Shown: positions 14,541 to 25,380 of the stretch, in pieces
How the letters are laid out: each line of letters starts with the position of its first letter
How positions within the stretch are numbered: position 1 is the first letter of the stretch
Assembly: GCA_034336665.1 (NCBI GenBank)
Contig: CM067588.1
Location: 4,404,655-4,468,654, forward strand
Length of the DNA: 64,000 bases
DNA from: Luscinia megarhynchos
Taxonomy: Eukaryota; Chordata; Aves; Passeriformes; Turdidae
Reading direction: 5' to 3'
The notes under the pieces: generated by a model
The model's database searches: none
The model's input: the letters and a program-made list of their open reading frames with translations, nothing else
Told to the model about the DNA's origin: nothing
Translations under genes and position numbers: made by a program

Positions 14541-15515
14541 GCGGAGGGAGGAGACCCCTGGACCCCAAATTCCAGCGATTCCGGGATCGGGATAAGTGTG
14601 GGAGGGAGATTCCCAGGTCTGGGGGGCTGCTGTGCCCCCCTGGATCCAACATCCCGGGAATTCCAGGATCTGGATAGATGTGGGAGGGAGATTCGCAGGG
14701 TTGGGGGGATGCTGAGCCCCTCTGGACCCCAAATCCCAGCGATTCCGGGATCGGGATAAATGTGGGAGGGAGATTCCCAGATCTGGGGGGCTAATGTGCC
14801 CCCTGGACCCCAAATTCCAGCGATTCTGGGATCGGGATAGGTGTGGGAGGGAGATTCGCAGGGTTGGGGGGATGCTGTGCCCCCCTGGATCCAACATCCC
14901 GAGAATTCCAGGATCTGGATAGATGTGGGAGGGAGATTCGCAGGGTTGGGGGGACGCTGTGCCCCCTGGACCCCAAATCCCAGCGATTCCGGGATCGGGA
15001 TAAGTGTGGGAGGGCAATTCCCAGATCTGGGGGGTTAATGTGCCCCCTGGACCCGAAATTCCAGCGATTCCGGGATCGGGATAAGTGTGGGAGGGCAATT
15101 CCCAGATCTGGGGGGCTAATGTGCCCCCCTGAACCCCAAATCCCAGCGATTCTGGGATCAGGATAGGTGTGGGGGGCGATTCGCGAGGGTTGGGGGATGC
15201 TGTGCCCCCTGAACCCCAAATTCCAGCGATTCGGGATCGGGATAGGTGGGGGGCGATTTCTAGATCTGGGGGATGCTGTGCCCCCTCTGGATCCAACATC
15301 CCGGAATTCCAGGATCGGGAAAGGTTTGGGAGGGCGATTCCCGGAGTTGGGGGGATGCTGTGCCCCCTGGATCCCAAATCCCAGCGATTCCGGGATAGAG
15401 ATCGGTTCGGGAGGGCAATTCCCAGGGTTGGGGGGATGCTGTGCCCCTCTGGATCCCAAATTCCGGGAATTCCAGGATCGGGAAAGGTTTGGAGGGGGCG
15501 ATTCCCAGATCTGTG
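14541..15515. repeat. About 80-bp minisatellite, about 12 copies
   Basis: Units carry CAGCGATTCCGGGATCGGGA, then TGTGGGAGGGAGATTC, then a CTGTGCCCCCCTGG tail. Two subtypes alternate: one with CAGCGATTCCGGG and one with GGGAATTCCAGGATC. The spacing of adjacent same-type units is close to 81 bp. Confidence 0.9.
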
Positions 15516-15955
15516 CCCTCCTGGGACCCCTCAGAGTTCTGAACATGCAACTGGTCCCGAGTTCCCCTGAGCCCCTCGTGGCCCAAAATGTCCCTTTCGG
15601 AGCAGAAATGTCCCCCCTGAGCCTTCCCGGCCGTGTCCCCTCGATGTCCTGCTGTTTTCCGGCCAGGAAATCCCAGTGTCCCCTGGGTGACACCACAGTG
15701 TCCCCGTGCAGTGCCACCAGGATTTGAGATAAAGCTCATTCCCAGCTTTCCAACCATCCAAACCAACCCCTGCACCCCATTTTTTCCAGGTTCCATCCGC
15801 CAGGCCGCCCTGAGGGGCCGGGAAATCGGGATGTGGGGACAGCGGGGAGTCCCTGTGGGTGGCGGCACGGGACACCCCCCGCTGGAAAGCTCCGGCCCGC
15901 TCCTGGCAAAGCGGAGCCGGCGGCGAGGGCAGGGCTTATTCCGCGATTAATTATC
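15516..15955. other. Unique sequence upstream of probable PRELP exon 1
   Basis: GC-rich unique DNA with increasing CpG density towards 15,950. Likely proximal promoter of PRELP if the exon 1 call is right; no clear TATA box. Confidence 0.35.
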
Positions 15956-16384
15956 TTTGTTTTGAAACAAGGAGCTGCCTCCGCAGCAGCAGCAGCAGCA
16001 GGAGCGAGGGAGGAGGAGGAGGAGGAGGAGGAGGAGGAGGAGGAGGAATTGTTGCCGAGCGCCAGAGCCGCGTGTGAGCCGAGCCAGAGAAAGACGTGAT
16101 TGTTGTCAGCGTGCCTCGCTCCCAGCCCTCCCAGTGCTCCCAGCCCTCCCAGTGCTCCCCCTCCCCCAGCCCTCCCAGTGCTCCCAGCCCTCCCAGCCAC
16201 AAAACCCCCCGCGCCCCGGCCGGGCTCGCTCGTGGCGGAGCGGAGAGGAGGAGGAGGAGGAGGAGGAAGGGAGGTGGTGGTGGAGGAGGAGGGAGGAGGA
16301 GGAGGAGGAGGAGGGAGAGAGAAGCCAGAGAGAAACTTGTCTTGGGGATTAATAGGAGGCAGGAGGAGGGAGAGGTGCACACAG
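15956..16384 (+). other. PRELP: Probable non-coding exon 1 of PRELP with proximal promoter
   Basis: CpG-rich segment with GCA and GGA triplet runs (about 15,980-16,045 and 16,245-16,320), ending in CACACAG followed by a good donor GTAAGC at 16,385. There is no ATG in the last 300 bases, which fits a 5' UTR exon. PRELP in mammals has a non-coding first exon kilobases upstream of the main coding exon; here the gap would be 6.66 kb. The 5' end cannot be fixed, so the start is only the edge of the GC-rich block. RNA-seq or CAGE would settle it. Confidence 0.45.
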
Positions 16385-17394
16385 GTAAGCTCTGGGCAGG
16401 TGTTTCCCCCCCAGGCTCTTCTCACCTTGCCTGAGCCTCCCACCCAGGACGCCTCTCCAGCCTCCCTCCCATCCCCAAAAACATCTGCTCTTCCTCTTTT
16501 CCCCCCGCTCCTCTTGGTTCTTCTGTCCCGCAGAGCTCTGGAGTCTTTGTTCTTTCCTCTGCTCCGGTTCCAGGAGTTTCTCTCGCCGTGGGGTGGAGGA
16601 GGGGGGGATTTGGGGGCTGTGGGGTCACAAGGAAGCCAGGGGGGTGTGACAGCGCTGCCAGGCGCCTTTTGGGGGACACTGAGGTGCCCTTTGTGTGCCC
16701 CCCGCAGCCCCCAACCCCTGCAGCCAAACTGGGGGGGCTGCGGGGGCTGCAGAGCCCAAACTGGGGGCGCTGGGGGCCGGAACTGGGGGAGCCGTGGGGG
16801 CTGCACAGGAACATCCCCCGCCTTGGGAAAACAAACGAGGGAAGCGAGAGGCTGAGAGGACGGAGGGACCCCTCCGGAGCCAGGAATGCCACCAGGAGCC
16901 TCCGGGGACATCGGGACACCTTGTCCCCCTGGGGCTGAGCACGGAGCTTGGGGGGCTCTGGGGGGCTGCTCCCATCTCCCCGTGCCGGAATTGAACAAAG
17001 AATTTCGGAAGGGACGGGAGCGGGGTGGGAGCGAGCAGCCCGGCAGCTCCAGGGCCGCTGCTTTTCTGCCCAAAATCTGGGGGGTAAAGCCCTTTTTTCC
17101 TGCTTGGATGGCACTGAACATTCCCAGGGCAAAGTAATCCCGGTTTTCCAGGTGGGAGAGGAGGTGCAGCCCCCGTTTGGAGCCCGCTCTTTGTCCCCGC
17201 TCCGCCAGGAAAGAAACAAGGAACAAGCGGGAAGCGATGCTCGCCAAAATCCTGGGAAAAAGGGTTTTTGTTACTTGGAAGAGGCTCATCCCAAACATGC
17301 CCTGCCCCGCCGGCTGGGGAGGTTTGGGGAAAAGCAGCGAAACATGGGAATTTATCCCCGCGGCACGTGAGGGCTTGGAAACTTTCCTGCGATC
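16385..17394 (+). other. PRELP intron 1, 5' part: unique sequence
   Basis: GC-rich intronic DNA without a tandem array. GGGGGCTGCGGGGG-type runs occur around 16,730-16,800. No internal exon recognised. Confidence 0.4.
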
Positions 17395-17925
17395 CTCTGA
17401 TTCTGGGATCCTGGGATCTGGGATCCTGGGATCCAGAGTCCTGGGATCCGGGATCCTGCTGTCCTGGGATCTGGGATCCTGCTGTCATGGGATATGGAGC
17501 CCTGGGATCCTGGCATCTGGGATCCTGCTATTCTGGGATCCTGGGATCTGGAGTTCTGGGATCTGAGATTCTGAGATCCTGGGATCTGGGATCCCGCTAT
17601 CCTGAGATCCTGCTACCCTGGGATCCTGTGATCCTGTGATTCTGGGATCTCGTGATCCTGGGATCTGGGATCCTGCTAACCTGGGATCTGGGATACAGGG
17701 TCCTGGGATCCCGTGATTCTGGGATCTCGTGATCCTGGGATCTGGGACCCTGCTATTCTCGGATCTGGGACCCTGCTATTCTGGGATCTGCGACCCTGCT
17801 ATCCTGGGATCCTGGGATACAGGATCCTGGGGTCCTGTGATTCTGGGATCTTGCGATCCTGGGATCTGGGACCCTGCTATCCTGGGATCTGGGATCCTGC
17901 TATCCTGGGATCCCAGCTCTGCCTC
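17395..17925. repeat. GGGATCCTGGGATCTGGG array
   Basis: Irregular 9-18 bp units of TGGGATCCTGGGATCTGGGA with CTGCTATCC insertions, inside the probable PRELP intron 1. Shares GGGATCCTG with the 11.1-11.8 kb array but has a different period. Confidence 0.9.
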
Positions 17926-18419
17926 TCCTGGCGCCCAGAGCATCCCAGAGGCGCCTCCCGGGAAGGGCAACGCCCTTTCCTGGGACAGCCAGGATGCGGG
18001 AGTGCTGTCCCTGCTCCCCGAGGAGTGAGGGATCAGCGCTTCCAGCCGGGGGGAGATCAAAGCGCAGCCGTGGGAGGTTTCCCGTGCCCTTGGAAGAGGC
18101 GGGAGAGGAGGGAAAGAGGCGCCGGAGCCGCTTCCCAGCCTGAGGGGGAAGCGGAACGGGGCGAGGCGGCGGCTTGGGGGGGCGAGCGGGGCGTGCGTGG
18201 GGTCCGGGCCGGCGGCGCTTTGGCAGCGGCTCCTGCCAGGATCCGCTTTTGTCCCTGTCCAGCCATTCCCACTGCGGGATCCGAGCCGGGAGCGGCGCTG
18301 GGAAGGGTCGGGACACGCAGGGAAGGAGGAATTGCTGACACCGAGGGAGCAGCGGGAAATGCGCCCTGCCAGGGGCGCCTGCCCACGGGGGCTGCTGCGG
18401 GAGGAGGGAGCAGAGGATG
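17926..18419. other. CpG-rich unique segment in PRELP intron 1
   Basis: Dense CG dinucleotides from about 18,000 to 18,400. Could be an internal CpG island or alternative promoter; no splice-supported exon found. Confidence 0.35.
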
Positions 18420-18815
18420 GGATGAGGCTTTGGGGATGATCCTGGGGACTGTGGGGACCAGCACAGAATGGGATGAGGCTTTGGGAAAGCTCCTGGGGAC
18501 TGTGGGCACCAGCACAGAATGGGATGAGGCTTTGGGAAAGGTCCTGGGGACTGTGGGGATTTGGAAACAGAGGACGAGATGAGCATTTGGGAATGATCCC
18601 GGAGACTGTATGGACCAGCAGAGAGTGGGATGAGCTTTTGGGGATGGTTCTGGGGAGTGTGGGGACAGCAGAGAGTGGGATGAGCATTTGGGAATGATCC
18701 TGGGGACTGTAGGGACAATCAGAGAATGGGATGAGCCTTTGGGAAAGATCCCGGGGACTGTGGGGATATGGGACCCGAGGACGGGGTGACCCTTTGGGAA
18801 TGATCCCAGGTCCTG
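18420..18815. repeat. About 53-bp tandem repeat, 7-8 copies
   Basis: Units around GGGGACTGTGGGGACCAGCA and GAATGGGATGAGGCTTTGGG; the GGGGACTGTGG word recurs about every 50-55 bp. Confidence 0.85.
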
Positions 18816-20669
18816 TGGGGACCCTCCCGGCACAGCCCCGCGCTGCTGTCGCCGTGTCCTGGCTGAGCCCTGGCGGGTGTCACCCATCCCGCGCGGACAC
18901 AGCGCATTCCCAGCGGGAATGAGGCAGCAGCGAGCCCCGGCCCCAGCCCGGCTCCGGCCCGGCTCCAGCCCGGCTCCAGCCCGGCTGCGCTGCTCGCTGG
19001 GAAAGGCCAGAACCGCCAGGGCTGCGCTTCCCAAGGGACCCCGGCGACCCGCGGGTCACAGCCTGGCTGCCCTCCCCCTTTTCCCCCTTTTCCACCATTC
19101 CCAGCGCTCCAGGAGCTCCGTGCTGGGTCAGGCTGTCGCGGAGACACGAGCGGTGCCGGACGCCAGGGAAGCCAAGGAAGGAGCTTTGCCCGATCCTTGT
19201 GGTTATTTTTATCCCGCTCTCCTTGCTCTGCTCCGACATTCCCGTTCCCAGGCTGCGAGGGGGCTTCTCCCCCGTCAGGGGTGCTGGGAATTGCGGGAAT
19301 GTTGAGAGGAGCTGGGAAGGGGCCCTACCCGAGCTACCCAGGCTTTTCCTGCCTCTCCCAGAGCTAAAATTCCCTTTAACACTCAAATATCCGGATCCAG
19401 CTGCTCCCTCTGCCCCGAGCGCTGCGGGAGGCACCCGGGGGGGTTCTGCCGGTGACAAATCCCCCTTTTTGGCGACCTTTCCCGGCTCCCTCTCGCCCCG
19501 GGGTGGTGGCTTCTCGCTGCGCCTGGCGCCCATCCCGGGGCTGGCAGCCCGCGCCGCTGGGAGCTGCGGGTTTCTGGGATGCAGGGAAGAGAAACTATGT
19601 GCAAAGCAAACCCCAGTGGCATTCGGGGCTGGAATTTCCAGCTGTTGCGCTGATTCTTTTTTTTTTTTTATATAGATATATATATTTTTTTGTCCATTGT
19701 AACTGAGGAAGCAGCTGCCTCCTTCTGGGAAAAACCTCGGGATCTGTTGGGTGCCTCGGCCTCGCAGCCAGGCCGAGCTCAGCGGCTCGGGAGGTGTCAG
19801 GACTGGTTTTAGCCATGAATTGAGCCTTTTTTTCCTCGCCAGGCCGTCGGTTTCCTGAATTCCTCGGTTGCTCCATGACTAAACTTTGTTCCAGTGGCGC
19901 GGATTCCTTGTGGGCAGCTGCAATCGTGCGGCTCGGGAGGGGAGGCTGGCAGGGCTGGCCATCAGGGGGTGAAATTTGGGAATTCAGCTCCTGGTATCCA
20001 TGCCTTAAAGAACAGAATTCCAGCTTTTCCAGATCCAGGGAGAGCTGGATGGAATCTTCCAGCGGGTTGGAAGCGATTGTGGCGACCTCGGGCTCGTTGA
20101 AACCTGTTTTTTTTTTATTTTTTTAGGGGAATATCACTTTTTTTCCTGCAGTTTGCTTGCAAAGTGGGTCCTGCTTTTTCCAAGCAGGCATCGGGGAGGG
20201 TGGTGGCAGTCGAGGGAGGGTGGTGGCAGTCGGGGAGGGTGGTGGCCGTCGGGGAGGGTGGTGGCAGTGTCACAGGGCAGGGACAGTCCCCCCGGGGGAT
20301 GTGGGGTGGATAAAAGGGAAACCTCCCACCGCTGTGCTGAGGAAATCCCGCAGGATGTTGTCCCTCTCCAGCCGGGATTCCTGGCTCTGGCGGCTGTTCC
20401 TGCTCTGTGCCGACTCCCCAAAACATCTGGGATGTCAAATCCTCCTGTGGAGGGTCCGGGGCAGGCTCAGCGGGGTGACAGCGCTGCCCTGTCCCCCACC
20501 CTGCTGGGACATCGCTGGGTGGCCCCGGGGGATCCAACACCTGGATCACAGCTGGAATAGCGTGTCCTGCATGGAATGTCACCTCCCCGCTGGGATGTCA
20601 CCTCCCGGCTGCTTCCCCCACTCTGCAAGCCAAGTTCAGACCTCAGCCCCTCTCGGGTGTTAAAATCCA
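18816..20669. other. PRELP intron 1, middle: mainly unique
   Basis: Includes a CpG-rich stretch (18,830-19,050) with four copies of CCGGCTCC(A/G)GCC, an AT tract at 19,660-19,700 and four copies of a GGGAGGGTGGTGGC unit near 20,195-20,265. No exon recognised. Confidence 0.4.
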
Positions 20670-21150
20670 GGTTCTGGAGCAGAGGAAAAACCCCAGGGGA
20701 AGCTCTGGGACCCCATTTTAAGCTTTGGGACCCCAAGGGAAGATCTGGGACCTCATTTTAAGTTCTGGGATTCCATGGGAAGCTCTGGGACCCCATTTTA
20801 AGCTTTGGGACCCCATGGGAAGATCTGGGACCTCATTTTAAGTTCTGGGATTCCATGGGAAGCTCTGGGACCCCATTTTAAGTTCTGGGATTCCATGGGA
20901 AGCTCTGGGACCCCATTTTAAGCTTTGGGACCCCATGGGAAGATCTGGGACCTCATTTTAAGTTCTGGGATCCCATGGGAAGCTCTGGGACCCCATGTAA
21001 AGTTCTGGGATCCCATGGGAAGCTCTGGGACCTCATTTTAAGCTTTGGGACCCCATGGGAAGCTCTGAGACCCCATGTAAAGTTCTGGGACCTCATGGGA
21101 AATTCTGAGACCCCATGGAGAGTTCTGGGGCCCCATGGAAAACTCTGGAA
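20670..21150. repeat. 20-bp minisatellite TCTGGGACCCCATTTTAAGC
   Basis: Twenty-base units in which CTGGGACCCCATGGGAAG and CTGGGACCTCATTTTAAG types alternate, producing an approximate 40-bp dimer. Confidence 0.9.
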
Positions 21151-21724
21151 CAGCCTGGGGCGGGATCCCTGTGCTGTGGCCGGGAAGGAGCAGGATGCTG
21201 GCAGAACGGGAGCTGCACAAACAGCAGATCCCTGTCAGGGATTTTCCCGTTTTCCAGACACCAAATCAGGAATGCAGGGGCAGGATCACACCCCCCCCCC
21301 AGCAGGACCTGCTGGGCTCAGGGTCCTGCAGCTCTGGGCTCTGCTGGCTCCTTCCCCTCTCCTCCCTTCCCCCAGCCAGACGCCAGAGCCCTGATGGAAA
21401 GCAGCCGGGGTTAACCAGAGCCAGATGGGAGAGAGGAACAGGCTGGGCCTGCAGGAAGGGGGAGTGAAAACGGGATCTGTTCCTGGAGAAAATCAATTCC
21501 TTGGAGCCTGGGAAGAGTGGGAATGCTCCAAAGGGAGCTGAGGGTGGCCGTGCAGGGTGGGATGCAGATCCTGCTGGGGTTGGTGTGAGCTGCTCCTGCC
21601 GTTCCTGGGTTGGGTGGGGGCTTTTCCCCCTCCAGGAATTGTGGAAATTTGGGGTTTCAGGTGTGAGGAGAGCTGGAAATGGGCTGGAAATGGAGGATGG
21701 GCACAAATGCCCCTCTGCTGGGAG
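21151..21724. other. PRELP intron 1 unique segment
   Basis: Unique sequence with a C10 run near 21,290. No gene seen. Confidence 0.4.
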
Positions 21725-22885
21725 AGCTGGAAGTGGAATTCCATGGATAATGATGAATGAGAGAGGGATCTCATGGATGATGGTGAGCCAGAGGGATCCC
21801 ACAGATAATTATGAATGAGAGAGGAATTCCATGGAAAGTGGTGAGCCAGGGAGAAGAGTCCCGTGGATAATGATGAATGAGAGAGGAATTCCATGGAAAA
21901 TGGTGAATGAGAGAGAAATTCCATGGATAATGGTGAATGAGATGGAGCCCATGGGTAATGGTGGGGCAGGGAAAGGAATTTCATGGATAATGATGAGCAA
22001 GGGAGAGGAATTCCATGGAAAATAGTGAATGAGAGAGGAATTCCATGGAAAATAGTGAATGAGAGAGGAATTCCATGGAAAGTGATGAATGAGAGAGGAA
22101 TTCCATGGGTAATAATGAATGAGAGGGACCTCATGGATAATGGTAAATGAGAGAGATCCCATGGGATGGGGAGAAGAATCCCATGGATAATGATGAGCAG
22201 TGGAGAAGAATTCCATGGAAAATGGTGAACCAGGGACAGGAATTCCATTGATAATGGTGAATGAGAGAAGAGTTCCATGGATAATGGTGAATGAGAGTTT
22301 TATGGATAATGGTGAGCCAGAGGGATCCCATAAATAATTATGAATGAGAGAGGAATTCCATGGATAATGGTGAGCCAAAGGGATCCTGTGGATAATGGTG
22401 AAGCAGGGAGAGGAATTCCATGGATAATGGCGAATAAGAGAGGAATTCCATGGAAAGTGGTGAATGAGAGAGGAATTCCATGGAAAGTGGTGAGCCAGGG
22501 AGAGAAATTCCATGGATAATGGTGAATGAGAGAGGAATTCCATGGATGATGGTGAATGAGAGAGGGATCCCATGGATAATGGTGAGCCAAAGGGATCCTG
22601 AGGATAATGGTGAGCCAGGGAGAGGAATTCCGTGGGTAATGGAGAATAAGAGAGGAATTCCATGGAAAGTGGTGAATGAGAGAGGAATTCCATGGATAAA
22701 AGTGAATGAGAGAGGAATTCCATGGATGATGGTGAATGAGAGAGGGATCTCATGGATAATGGTGAGCCAAAGGGATCCTGAGGATAATGATGAGACAGGG
22801 AGAGGAATTCCGTGGGTAATGGTGAATAAGAGAGGAATTCCATGGAAAGTGGTGAATGAGAGAGGAATTCCCTGGATAACAGGGT
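21725..22885. repeat. 30-bp minisatellite at the 3' end of PRELP intron 1
   Basis: About 38 copies of a 30-bp unit containing GAGAGAGGAATTCCATGGAT and AATGGTGA. It ends about 160 bp before PRELP coding exon 2. Long frames reading GIPWIMVNER or IPLSFTIIHG are artefacts. Confidence 0.95.
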
Positions 22886-23057
22886 TAGGGACCTCATCAA
22901 CTCCCGCTCTGGACGGGGCTGGATTTGAGGACCACTCCCAACAGGAACGCAGGAACGAGTGACAAATCCCCCCCCGAGGGTGGGGAGGTGACAATGCCTC
23001 AAGCAGCCCCTTCCCAAGCCGCCTCTGGTCGTGTCCCTGCAGGAAAGCTCCCGGACC

Positions 23058-23994
23058 ATGAAGGCGGCCCTGGCGCTCCTGCTCCCGCTGGCGCTCGCCC
23101 TGGCGCCGGTGGCGAGCGGGCAGCGGCGGAAACCCCCGCGCAGACCCACCCGGCCGCCCGCGCCCTTCGAGGAGCCGGCGGAACCCACGGAGCTGCCGCC
23201 TCCCCTCCCTCCGGGCCCCCCATCCGTCTTCCCCGACTGCCCCCGCGAGTGTTACTGCCCGCCCGACTTCCCGTCGGCGCTGTACTGCGACAGCCGCAAC
23301 CTGCGCACGGTGCCGCTGATCCCGGCGCGCATCCACTACCTGTACCTGCAGAACAACTTCATCGCCGACCTGCCCGAGGAGTCCTTCCGCAACGCCACCG
23401 GCCTCAAATGGGTCAACCTGGATAACAACCGCATCCGCAAGGTGGACAGGAAGGTGCTGGAGAAGCTGGAAAATCTCATTTTCCTCTACATGGAGAGGAA
23501 CCAGCTGAAGGAGGTGCCCGCTTTCCTGCCGCCCAACCTGGAGCAGCTGCGGCTCAGCAGGAATCAGATCTCCAGGATTCCCGCTGGTGTCTTCAACAAG
23601 CTGGAGAATCTGGTGCTGCTGGACCTGCACCACAACAAGCTGAGCGATGGTGTCTTCAACAAAAACACCTTCAAGGGGCTCAAGAACCTCATGCAGCTCA
23701 ACCTGGCCCACAACATCCTGAGGAAGATGCCCCCCGGCGTGCCCAGCGCCATCCACCAGCTCTTCCTGGACAGGAACAACATCGAGGACATCCCCAGCGA
23801 TTATTTCAAGGAGTTTCCCAACCTGGCTTTCATCCGGCTCAACTACAACCAGATCTCGGATAAGGGGCTGCCCAAAAACTCCTTCAACCTCACCAACCTG
23901 CTGGTGCTGCACCTGGCCCACAACAAGCTCACCAACGTGCCCTTCATCAGCCCCAAGCTGGAGCACCTCTACCTGAACAACAACTCCATCGAGA
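23058..23994 (+). CDS. PRELP: PRELP (prolargin) main coding exon, residues 1-312
   Basis: Encodes the N-terminal five sixths of prolargin, a secreted class II SLRP that links collagen to basement-membrane heparan sulphate. The exon opens after acceptor CCCTGCAG at about 23,035-23,042; the ATG at 23,058 has A at -3 and precedes a hydrophobic signal peptide (residues 1 to about 20). Next comes the proline/arginine-rich basic segment (about 22-35: RRKPPRRPTRPP), an acidic/proline linker and the LRR N-cap, with Cys 61, 65, 67 and 77 in the class II spacing CX3CXCX9C. About ten LRRs fill residues 80-312. N-glycosylation sequons are at N112, N277 and N308. The exon stops at GAGA before donor GTGAGT (23,995), leaving phase 1. 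The upstream in-frame ATG at 23,031 lies in the intron. Confidence 0.97.
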
Positions 23995-24494
23995 GTGAGT
24001 CCCACGGCCGGGATGGGGAGGGGATTTTTGGGGAGAAAAACCTCGGGAAGGTTTTCAAACCGGTGGGATGTGGCAAAGGGAGGAGGTGGGAGCTACAAGG
24101 GTGGAGGGAGGATCTGGGTGGAAGGGGAGGAGCAGAGAAATCTGCTCCCGGTGTTGAAGGATTTTTCCTGGTTGTTTTCTTCGAGGCCATCTGCCCTTGG
24201 AAAAGATCTTTCCCTGGCAAAAATCGGGATATTTAAGGAGGAGAGCCTGGGCTCGTATTTTAGGGGCAGATGCCAAACACGAGGCTGGGGATGGTGAGGG
24301 AATTTCCCAGCTCTGCTCCCGAGCAGGGAACACGGCAGCCAGGGCTGCTCCACACCATTCCAGGGAAATCCAGCTGCAATTCCACGGGAGAGGAGCCTGG
24401 GATGTGTGGGACAGAGAGAGGAGGAGGCACAATCCCACTGAATTCCCATCCAGCTTTCCAGCGCTAAAGGGGCTCCAGCAGAGCTGGAGATGAT

Positions 24495-24752
24495 TTGGGA
24501 TGAGGGATGGAGGAGCAGGACACAGGGAATGGCTTCCCACAGCCAGAGGGACAGGGATGGATGGGATATTGGGAAGGAATTCTTCTCTGGGAGGGGCTGG
24601 GATGGAATTCCCAGAGCAGCTGTGGCTGCCCCGGATCCCTGGAAGTGTCCAAGGCCAGGCTGGACACTGGGATAGAGGGAGGTGTCCCTGGGTGACCTTT
24701 ACGGTCCCTTCCAACCCAAACCATTCCAGGATTCCAGGATTCCTGCTCTCCC
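24495..24752 (+). mobile_element. CR1 LINE 3' fragment
   Basis: Shows features of avian CR1 3' ends in order: GGATATTGGGAAGGAATTCT, CTGTGGCTGCCCC, ATCCCTGGAAGTGTCCAAGG, and a tail of GGTCCCTTCCAACCCAAACC followed by short ATTCCAGG repeats, as CR1 ends in short direct repeats rather than poly(A). Heavily 5'-truncated and non-coding. Family knowledge from chicken and passerine CR1; subfamily not assigned. Confidence 0.8.
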
Positions 24753-25380
24753 CAGGTGTTTCTGCTGTTGGAGCTCCTGCTGTGATCACATCTGGCTCCA
24801 ACGCTCATTAATCCGAATTTTAATCAAACACCACCAAATCCGAGCCAGGGAGGACCGTGGTGACTCCCGCTGGCTTCCCACATCCCCAGTATCCAGGTCC
24901 TGGAATTCCACAGAGAGAAACCCCGTGCACGCCCTGACCCGGCTTTTCCTCAGTGTTTTCCCTGATTTTTAGAAGGTTCCCATCCCTGGAGCCGGGTGCT
25001 GACATCAGAATCCCGGCGTTTATTTTCCATTCCCGGCTCGGCAGGGACACGTGGAATTCCAGAGGCGAGCAACGAGCCGGGTGCTGACGTTATCTCCGGG
25101 GTGACGGGGCTGGAGCGGGATTCCTTGATGGTTTTTTGGGAAGCTCGGGGCCGGCTCGGCAGGTTCCGGGAGCGGGATGATCCCTTTTTTCTCTGGAATG
25201 TCACCGCATCCCGCTCTGGAGGAACGTGACCTACTTCGCTCCTGATCAAAAGCCGGATTTTTCCTCTCGCTGGGGTTTTGGGAACAGGCTGGGATTGTCT
25301 CTTTTGGTGGCAAAACAACCGCAGTTTGGGGTTCAATAACAGCGGGGGTTCAAAAAATTCCCTGCCCGCATTTCATTTTC
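24753..25380 (+). other. PRELP intron 2 unique segment
   Basis: Unique sequence between the CR1 fragment and the minisatellite. No exon seen. Confidence 0.4.

Noticed and set aside
23031..23057. Alternative PRELP start at 23,031
   Set aside because: It lies upstream of the CCCTGCAG acceptor and lacks a signal peptide directly after it; the ATG at 23,058 starts a proper signal sequence.
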